This document shows positions 58,501 to 64,000 of a stretch of DNA of 64,000 nt, one piece after another (the first letter of the stretch is position 1; each line of letters starts with the position of its first letter). This DNA comes from Nostoc sp. CHAB 5844 (GTDB taxonomy: Bacteria; Cyanobacteriota; Cyanobacteriia; Cyanobacteriales; Nostocaceae), in contig NZ_JAIVFW010000025.1 in the NCBI RefSeq assembly GCF_020829595.1, positions 30,854 to 94,853 of the forward strand, given 5' to 3'. The translations under genes were made by a program, and so were the position numbers. The notes under the pieces are model-generated. The model saw only the letters and a list, made by a program, of their open reading frames with translations, had not been told where the DNA came from and searched no databases.

Positions 58501-59457
58501 CACTGCATAAACTTCGCCTTCGGTCGACCGTAACGGCGTTCCGCGTGAGATGAATGAGCGATTGTGAGCGTTGTGTTCATGCTCAAATGGCTCGCCAGCC
58601 AGCCCCCGACGGTAAAACGTCTCATAATATGCTGCTAATTCGGGCGGTAGCACCTCAAAAATCGTTTTTCCGACGAAATCTTCGCTTTTGAATTCGGCAG
58701 CGGACAATGCTTCTCCTTCGGCGAGCAAGTACCGCAGATCGCCATCGACGACAAACACAGCCCCACCTGGTAAGTTCTCAATCATCACCCGCAAGTATTC
58801 TTCTGATTCGTGCCAGGCTGCTTCTTTTCGTTGGCGATCGCCAACCTCAGCCTCTAGTTGGGCATTCTTTGCCAGCAATTGGTGGGTTTGTCGCTGATTC
58901 AAGAGCAGCGCCGCCGCAGCAAAGTCTGCCAAACTCGTCATTATCCGCACATCTTCAGAGTCAAATTGCCGCTGCTCATCGTGCGACATCATCCAGATTG
59001 TACCGAGGGCATGGTTATCTGCAATAATTGGTAGAACTAACTCTTCCACAATGGCAGTGTTTGCTGCCGGAAGATCAGTGAAATAGCGATCAGGATAGGA
59101 ATAAAGTTGAGGCGTACCGCGTTCTAAGCAGACACCACAGGGACTAAAGTTGCGCTTTGTAGTGCCATCTACGTACTTTACTAACGCTCCTGCCAACACA
59201 TGAGCGCGAAAAACTTCTTCACCAGTTGGTGTTATCTCTAATAAACTGACTCCTGCTGTTCCGGCATCACATAGTTCGAGTACTATGTCAACTATGTTTT
59301 GGAGCATCGTTGAAGGCTGATTTACCAACTGCCGCGCCAAAGCGTGTAATGCCTGATTTTCTTTTAATAAGTTTTCAGCACGAAGATTTCGACAGGACAA
59401 CTCCTCAGTGATGACAATATCTTCTAGCGTGACTGTTTGTTTTTGAGGTCGTTGCAT
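55525..59457 (-). CDS. Giant double-core hybrid histidine kinase
   Basis: 1310 aa, soluble. Approximate order: GAF (~45-190), PAS (~215-335), PAS/PAC (~340-460), GAF (~475-640), HisKA (SHEFRTPL, His660), HATPase (~760-880), receiver (~940-1065, Asp990 in LTDVMMP), second HisKA (THELQAPL, His1081) and second HATPase (~1185-1305). Two complete kinase cores around one receiver suggest an internal relay. DNA for the middle sensors (57.5-58.8 kb) is clearly GC-richer than both ends, pointing to a chimeric origin. Between HATPase1 and the receiver lies a low-complexity Gly/Ala/Ser linker. Inputs unknown. Confidence 0.88.
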   Translation of the reverse strand: MQRPQKQTVTLEDIVITEELSCRNLRAENLLKENQALHALARQLVNQPSTMLQNIVDIVLELCDAGTAGVSLLEITPTGEEVFRAHVLAGALVKYVDGTTKRNFSPCGVCLERGTPQLYSYPDRYFTDLPAANTAIVEELVLPIIADNHALGTIWMMSHDEQRQFDSEDVRIMTSLADFAAAALLLNQRQTHQLLAKNAQLEAEVGDRQRKEAAWHESEEYLRVMIENLPGGAVFVVDGDLRYLLAEGEALSAAEFKSEDFVGKTIFEVLPPELAAYYETFYRRGLAGEPFEHEHNAHNRSFISRGTPLRSTEGEVYAVLAVSYDISDRKRAEVALRESQERLNIAIEAAQMGVWNWDIVNDIATRSLRHDKIFGYETLQAEWGEKIVKRHVLEADHEIFDAAIACARKTGELEFDVRVCWSDGSIHWIADRGRFYFDEDGNAVRAAGVTFDITDRKLAEAARRESEARLAADLVGMRRLYDLHAKLAIETDLHAALEEIVAAAIEFTHTDRGCVQLVSDDGDRLEMFAWRGYDEDSVFIEHFRHEGSKVACDMARQHDKRLIIEDTETFAPLVGTRDREVALAENIRATHSTPLVTRQGELVGVLSTQFPKPHRPSDDELRLVDLLAWTAADFIARHRAEDDRKRAEEAMWAFFSNVSHEFRTPLTLLLSSIQETLSNLAHPLCSAQRSQLQLAHRNAMRLLKLVNTLLDVSRIEAGRIQAVYEPTNLATLTTALASAFESAIEQAGLRLVIDCPPLPEPVYVDRFMWEKIVLNLLSNAFKFTFAGEITVRLMSARDSVELTVQDTGIGIAAAELPRLFERFYQVKKARRRSFEGSGIGLSLVQELVKLHGGTITVSSVAGEGSCFQVSIPIGFAHLPQQQIGSPQTLSATATDVTAYVEEALGWLPEEAGEQGSRGAGEKRASNSPLPLYSSAPVSSSARILLVDDNADMRAYLKRLLNQRWQVETAANGADALSLIQQQPPDLVLTDVMMPQMDGLQLLQALRADVQTKSIPIILLSARATEEATLEGLAAGADDYLFKPFSARELMARVETQLQMSRLRFEQSANRFKNEFLMTVTHELQAPLGTILGWSRLLLSKNLDPKTTRALATIERNATIEAKLVQDLLDVSSILAGKFSLKFQRVELIPLVQSVVTAFLQADQAKSIQLMETISDLTQGNILADPERLRQVISNLLDNAIKFTPLGGRIEVRVEQVENQEMLDHSPTYAQITVTDTGIGIPCDFLPYVFERFSQAEVPSRHSPGGVGIGLAIARHLVELHSGTIEAASSGVGQGATFTVKLPLMMSVESP

Positions 59458-59671
59458 TATACTTACGGCTCCAGCAGTTCAGCATCAAAATAATTCGTAA
59501 TTCGTAATTATTAATGTATGCTTTAATAATTTGTAATATTATGTTTAGCTCAACGCTCATATTTACCGTAGCAACTGTATCAAAAGTTGAGCGATCATTC
59601 GCCAAAAAAATTTCCCGTTATTATTACAGTTAATAACGGGAATTAATCAGATTTTTTATAAACTTCTGCAA

Positions 59672-61006
59672 TTAGCGAGTCGCAACTTGCGGATCTGACC
59701 ACACTTGTGTCTTGTCACCAAAAGTAACAGGCTGATCGGCATCTGTTGTATTTACTGTCTTGCCATCAGTAGCAACTTGTACCAGAGGCCAGTCCTCTTC
59801 ACCCATTTCTCCCTCACGAAACAGTACATGATCAGGTTGGTTTTTACTCCAACCTAGCAACACGGCAATCTTTTCATGCTCATCGTTCTGGCGAGTCGGA
59901 GCAACAGTGTGAGTGTGATTTCTTTGCCGATCCCAAATAACTGCACGATCTGTAGCGTCGCCTGTATTGAATACCCCTTCAAACTTCCGTGCTAAAAAGC
60001 GATCGCTTTTTTCTGACCAGCTAACAGGTACTAATACGCCAATTTTACCATTTTCTGGCATCTGTTCAGCAGGTGCAACATTACTATGTAATAGCGGATC
60101 GTTGACTTGCGAGGTTGAAGCCATCACCCGCAATTTCTTAGTCTGTCTATCTTCGACAAACATCGTACTACTAACGCGGCTGTTATACATTTCCGGTTTA
60201 ATTTCCATTTGCACCCGACTGTAAACAGCATACTTACCATCAGGTGAAACCACAGGCATACTACGGTAATAGCGCACACCAGAATTACCCTTCGACCCAA
60301 TCGCCTCCTGAGTTGCCACAATCCATTTCCAGGGAATTGGATGTGGACTACCTATGGGATCTACTTGTTCTGCTTGCTCCTCGCTAGGAGCTTCCATAGC
60401 AGGCGCTTCATTTGTTGATTCTGGCTCTTGGGGGAGTGGTACAATGGCTGGAATTCGATTTAATGCTGATGATCCCACAAGAGAATTTTTCCGCTCAACA
60501 AAATTCTTTGCTTTCATCAACGATTCGATCTCAGCCGCTTGAAATTGTGCCGCTAACTTGAAGTCGCTAACAGATATGTTGGGAATTGGAGCCAGTTCCA
60601 CCGCTGCCAAGGGATCGGCAGTAGCTGTATCCTCGCTTGTGTGAGAGCCATTTTTGATGGAATAATCTGCTACTACTAAAGACTCGATTTTCTGTGCTTT
60701 TAAAACTGGCTGTTCCCCAACTACAGCCTGATTGTGCGGAACTGAGGTAGATTCTCCGGCTGTAGAGTTGCTGGGAGCATCTTGAAACATTCCTGCTAAA
60801 TCAGGTTCGCCGAAATTAGCTGTTTCTTGAGGTACAGCTTCCGATTCTCCAGTGTCAGGAGCAATTTTATTTACTACTTTAGATTGTTTAGCAGAGGTAG
60901 AGTGACCTGATGCTGCAATTAAAGGAGCAATCAACATCACTACGACAACAGAATTGAGAAATGGTTGCACACGGAACCATCCTGACAGCAAGAGGGGTTT
61001 GAGCAT
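59672..61006 (-). CDS. Hypothetical exported protein with TolB-like beta repeats
   Basis: 444 aa. An N-terminal hydrophobic segment (~16-33) is a signal peptide or anchor. Residues ~45-225 are low-complexity and acidic; ~225-444 hold strands of the TolB/beta-propeller type (VVSPDGKYAVYSRVQ, FVEDRQTKKLRVM, SDRFLARKFEG, AVIWDRQRN). There is no catalytic motif. I know it only as a conserved cyanobacterial hypothetical. It stands alone between long spacers. Confidence 0.7.
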   Translation of the reverse strand: MLKPLLLSGWFRVQPFLNSVVVVMLIAPLIAASGHSTSAKQSKVVNKIAPDTGESEAVPQETANFGEPDLAGMFQDAPSNSTAGESTSVPHNQAVVGEQPVLKAQKIESLVVADYSIKNGSHTSEDTATADPLAAVELAPIPNISVSDFKLAAQFQAAEIESLMKAKNFVERKNSLVGSSALNRIPAIVPLPQEPESTNEAPAMEAPSEEQAEQVDPIGSPHPIPWKWIVATQEAIGSKGNSGVRYYRSMPVVSPDGKYAVYSRVQMEIKPEMYNSRVSSTMFVEDRQTKKLRVMASTSQVNDPLLHSNVAPAEQMPENGKIGVLVPVSWSEKSDRFLARKFEGVFNTGDATDRAVIWDRQRNHTHTVAPTRQNDEHEKIAVLLGWSKNQPDHVLFREGEMGEEDWPLVQVATDGKTVNTTDADQPVTFGDKTQVWSDPQVATR

Positions 61007-61873
61007 GTGTGGACTCTCTAGAAGTGCGAGTGCTGTGTGAGGAGCAATCGATGCCTATGTAGCAAGGGAAAAGGTGATGACTACAGGTATAACAACAAAC
61101 TCACAATTTTAACGAGTTGTGAGAAATAATTTTTTTAAACTTACAGTTTGTCACAAAAATTTATTATCATTACCTACACCTTTTGCTTAATAAATACTAT
61201 TTATTTACGGCAGTTCTGCCAGCACAAATCTGATGCAGATTAACAACAAATTACTGCATACAATGAAACATTTACGCTTTTAACACATAATTAACCACAC
61301 CAGAGATTGGTACTTGATTAAAAAGCATTAGGCGTAATTATTTAGGCTACAAATACTAGCAGCCTAAAGGTAGAGCCAAATAGCTGAACTGTTGGGATAG
61401 ACTTTAGCAACTGCTAAGCCGCAGGAGGCTCCCCTATTTATACCTGCTACAACAGTGCAGACCCCGGTAAAGGTAAAAGTGAGTGAGGCGTTACTTTAAA
61501 AGCTGGGAAAGCTGACGCACAACATATGATACTCGAAAAACAGAGTTAGTATCCACCCTTGGGAGTAAATTAATATCCAACTGTTACGATTGCAAAAGCG
61601 CAACTAAACTTATAGCCACGTTTTGGGAGAAACGCTCGAACAGCTTTGCATTGGTAAACCTAACAAAGCTCGTTTATGGATATCGCTGAATCAGCTTACT
61701 AATAAAGTATCAAGTTGATATCAATTTATCAACATATTGAGTTAAATTATTTTTAGTCTATCAAGAAAACCCAGGTTTCGCCAACTGAATGTGGAAAATA
61801 AGGGTAAGTGAGGATAATAATAAATAACTAAGTAACTATTACCTATTGACTATTAACCATTAACTCTTGATTA
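61007..61873. other. 0.87-kb gene-free region before fmt
   Basis: AT-rich, no gene or RNA recognised. The final part (61835-61872) is a heptamer array (CTATTGA / TTAACCA type) reaching the fmt start codon; the rest presumably holds the divergent promoters of the hypothetical gene and fmt. Confidence 0.5.
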
Positions 61874-62881
61874 ATGAAAGTTGTATTTTTTGGTACTCCT
61901 GAATTTGCCATTCCTACCCTAGAAAAATTACTGAATCATCCAGAATTTAAAATTCTGGCGGTAGTTACCCAACCAGATAAACGTCGGGAACGAGGAAACA
62001 AACTAACTCCTTCACCTGTAAAAACACTTGCTCTTAATCATAATTTGCTAGTGTGGCAACCAGAGCGAGTTAAAAAAGATAGCGAAACTTTAACCAAGCT
62101 ACAACAATCAGAAGCTGATGTGTTTGTTGTGGTAGCTTATGGACAAATTTTGTCAAAAAAAATCTTGCAAATGCCCAAGTTGGGTTGCGTTAACCTGCAT
62201 GGCTCGATTTTACCGAAGTATCGCGGTGCGGCTCCGATTCAGTGGTGTCTATGTAATGGTGAACCAGAAACAGGAATTACCACAATGTTAATGGATGCTG
62301 GTATGGATACAGGGGATATGCTACTAAAAGCAACCACACCAATTGGATTGTTAGATAATGCTGACAGTTTAGCCGAGAGATTAGCCACAATTGGTGGAGA
62401 TTTATTAATAGAAACTTTGTTAAAACTGAAGCATCAAGAAATTCAACCAGTTCCGCAAAACGACGCAGAAGCTACTTATGCACCTTTGATTCAAAAGCAA
62501 GATTACGAGTTAGATTGGTCAAAGAGTGCTATAAAGCTACACAATCAAATTCGGGGTTTTTATCCTAACTGCTTTACAACTTTTCGTAACCAAACTCTAA
62601 AAATTACAGCAACTCTTCCCCTTGGTTCTGCTTACGGTGAAGAAATACCACCAGAATTAGCAACGATACTGCAAAAATTGCCTGATTTATCAAATATATC
62701 CGGTAGTCCAGGAGAAATAGTCAGCATTGCCAAGGGAATAGGCGCGATCGCCCAAACTGGTGGAGGTTTATTATTATTAAGGGAAGTTCAGTTAGCTGGT
62801 AAACGTCCCCAGTCGGGATGGGATTTTGTTAATGGTACTCGTTTGACAATAGGTGAAGTGCTGAATAAGTATGAAGTGTGA
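61874..62881 (+). CDS. fmt: Methionyl-tRNA formyltransferase
   Basis: Transfers a formyl group from 10-formyl-tetrahydrofolate to initiator Met-tRNA. 335 aa: N-terminal formyltransferase domain (1-~205) starting [15 protein letters not shown], with [16 protein letters not shown] holding the catalytic His and neighbouring residues, and a C-terminal OB-like domain (~210-330). The stop codon lies in a GTGTGAA tandem repeat (62872-62895). The ATG directly follows heptamer repeats without a clear Shine-Dalgarno. Confidence 0.95.
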   Translation: MKVVFFGTPEFAIPTLEKLLNHPEFKILAVVTQPDKRRERGNKLTPSPVKTLALNHNLLVWQPERVKKDSETLTKLQQSEADVFVVVAYGQILSKKILQMPKLGCVNLHGSILPKYRGAAPIQWCLCNGEPETGITTMLMDAGMDTGDMLLKATTPIGLLDNADSLAERLATIGGDLLIETLLKLKHQEIQPVPQNDAEATYAPLIQKQDYELDWSKSAIKLHNQIRGFYPNCFTTFRNQTLKITATLPLGSAYGEEIPPELATILQKLPDLSNISGSPGEIVSIAKGIGAIAQTGGGLLLLREVQLAGKRPQSGWDFVNGTRLTIGEVLNKYEV

Positions 62882-63044
62882 AGTGTGAAGTGTGAAATTT
62901 TTCAGTTTCTTGCGTTGGTTTTATGGTAGAGCATTAAAATCGCACTTTTATAGAAAGGCTCAAAAACCTAAAACCTTTTTATTGATGAAGAACCATAATT
63001 CATACTTCATAATTCAATCTAAAATTTCTATTCCCCATGCTCAA

Positions 63045-63482
63045 CTAGATGTAGTACATCATGTTTATCTGTCTTTGGGTAGCTCGCCGTTCACACAAAT
63101 CGTGTAGTGTGTATTGTTGTAAAACAGCATTAGCAGCTTGACAAGCTTCTTGCCAAACTTCCTGGATTACCTGAGTTTCTATATTTTGAAGATTTTGATT
63201 AGATACTGGTGCGATCGCATCTAATCCTTCAATACAAGTAATACAATCAAATAAAGTAATTTTACGCGGGTCTCGTGCCAAAACATAGCCACCTTTGGCA
63301 CCACGTATACTTTTAATCAGACCTCCACGTCTTAAAGTTGCCAGTAATTGTTCTAAATAACGAATTGGTATATTCTGTAGCTCTGCCATCTGTCTGATTT
63401 GCAGAGATTCACCACTAGAGTAGCAGGATGCCAATTCTAACAGGGCTAGAAGTGCATATTCCGATTTGTTAGAGAGTTCCAC
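63045..63482 (-). CDS. Rrf2-family transcriptional regulator
   Basis: 145 aa with the Rrf2 winged helix at the N-terminus (NKSEYALLALLELA, IPIRYLEQLLATLRRGGLIKSIRGAKGGYVLARDP). The Cys residues (CITCIEG, ACQAAN, DLCERR) are not in the exact IscR spacing, so whether it binds an Fe-S cluster is open. GTG at 63482 is the start. It is convergent with fmt. Target genes unknown. Confidence 0.88.
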   Translation of the reverse strand: MELSNKSEYALLALLELASCYSSGESLQIRQMAELQNIPIRYLEQLLATLRRGGLIKSIRGAKGGYVLARDPRKITLFDCITCIEGLDAIAPVSNQNLQNIETQVIQEVWQEACQAANAVLQQYTLHDLCERRATQRQINMMYYI

Positions 63483-63797
63483 AGGCGTAATATTTTAAAT
63501 TCACACCTAACTAAAGCTTTTCAAGTTGTTGACTTTGCTTCGTTCAGCTAATGCTGAGCAAAACTCATCACGCAACCTTACATTTAAAGTCTTGGTTTTA
63601 CTGTAATGACTCTTACCAATAAAAGCAATTGTTTTTATTTTTTATTTCAATAAATATAAGTGATTAAATAATACTTGTAGCTGTCAGCAACTGTATAAAC
63701 CACCAACATATACATTCATTTCTGCTTCTTGCCTGATTGCAGCTTGAAAAAATCTTAATATAGATAAAATAGTGCTATAATGATTAATCGTGAATAC
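63483..63797. other. Gene-free region before tRNA-Cys
   Basis: Shared upstream region of the Rrf2 gene and tRNA-Cys. No gene is visible. The tRNA promoter lies at its right end. Confidence 0.5.
63773..63781 (+). promoter_or_regulatory. Extended -10 promoter of tRNA-Cys
   Basis: TGCTATAAT is a consensus extended -10 (TG-N-TATAAT), 16 bp before the tRNA start. No good -35 box is present at the normal distance, as is tolerable for extended -10 promoters. Confidence 0.6.
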
Positions 63798-63869
<72 letters not shown>

Positions 63870-63873
63870 TAAG

Positions 63874-64000
63874 TGTACATTAACTAATTCTTTGTCACTG
63901 TTAACAGATTGATGTCATGTTTAACAAATTGATGTCACTGTTAACAGATTGTGTGTCACAAATACAAATAGACACACTATCACAATGGCAGACCTCTGCC
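63874..64000 (+). mobile_element. Terminal end of a probable type V-K CAST (Cas12k, Tn7-like) element
   Basis: TGTACA at 63874 begins four consecutive units in exact 20-bp phase (63881, 63901, 63921, 63941), consensus TTAACARATTGATGTCA. The motif ACAGATTGATGTC is nearly the ACAGATTAATGTC-type TnsB site known from ShCAST ends, which also begin TGTACA. The insertion lies next to a tRNA, where such elements dock, and 59-60 bp from a GTN motif (63812-63814) in the tRNA. Genes, cas12k and CRISPR array would lie beyond 64000. Alternative: another Tn7/Tn5053-like element without Cas12k. Confidence 0.7.

Noticed and set aside
62892..63107. 71-codon frame after fmt
   Set aside because: Overlaps the Rrf2 gene's end and consists largely of repeat DNA.
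63880..63960. 20-bp phased repeats as a CRISPR array
   Set aside because: The units are contiguous without spacers and differ in sequence; they fit transposase binding sites at an element end.

Overview
The window looks like chromosomal DNA of a filamentous, probably heterocyst-forming cyanobacterium of the Nostoc/Anabaena type. The evidence is a petH with an N-terminal phycobilisome-linker domain, a Calvin-cycle phosphoribulokinase with its redox cysteines, the cyanobacterial 8-vinyl reductase bciB, a desC-desA-desB desaturase cluster, the many HIP1 octamers (GCGATCGC), and intergenic heptamer arrays (e.g. TGACTAA/TTGACTA units) and palindromic modules typical of Nostocales. No species is claimed.

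Layout. 0-8 kb: petH (-), prk, metK and a membrane histidine kinase (+). 8.2-9 kb: a UPF0175/DUF3368 toxin-antitoxin pair with a frameshifted toxin. 9-14 kb: murJ, a lumenal pentapeptide protein and an LCP protein (-), then a mannose-1-P guanylyltransferase (+). 14-19 kb: a YidD-like protein, an ABC1 kinase, an ABC-2 exporter and a methyltransferase (+). 19-25 kb: grpE, dnaK, dnaJ, tusA-like and rsgA (all -), with a 146-bp MITE-like insertion between grpE and dnaK. 25.3-30.5 kb: the type IV pilus motor genes pilB-pilT-pilC and a hypothetical gene (+). 30.8-38.1 kb: a six-gene stressosome/partner-switching locus (rsbR-rsbS-rsbT, an ATPase-PP2C fusion, an ATPase-histidine kinase-receiver fusion, a hybrid kinase; all -). 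38-44 kb: bciB, a PLP enzyme, desC, desA and a truncated desB. 44-52 kb: a phosphotransferase, a group 2 sigma factor with an IS110 remnant behind it, a GH13 amylase, a CPA1 antiporter, a DUF3124 lipoprotein and a TrkA-type protein. 52-55 kb: a subtilase and, downstream, a free-standing protein resembling that subtilase's own propeptide. 55-61 kb: a decayed kinase fragment, a 1310-aa double-core hybrid kinase and a secreted hypothetical. 61.8-64 kb: fmt, an Rrf2 regulator and tRNA-Cys.

How the genes work together. Much of the window is housekeeping: photosynthetic electron flow and carbon fixation, SAM synthesis, the chaperone machine, cell-wall lipid II flipping, and membrane unsaturation. 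Three signalling blocks stand out. The stressosome genes are fused to and followed by phosphorelay kinases, which suggests serine/threonine partner switching feeds a His-Asp pathway. The pilus ATPases and platform protein form one motility/competence unit. The subtilase and its propeptide-like neighbour look like a protease/inhibitor pair.

The most striking signal is at the right edge. Four bases after the tRNA-Cys gene, a TGTACA terminus starts four perfectly phased 20-bp repeats that resemble TnsB sites of type V-K CRISPR-associated (Cas12k, Tn7-like) transposons. The last 13 bases of the window are an inverted copy of the tRNA-Cys anticodon-arm region, placed as a homing spacer would be. 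A GTN motif in the tRNA lies about 59-60 bp from the terminus. The element body is outside the window, so this remains an inference.
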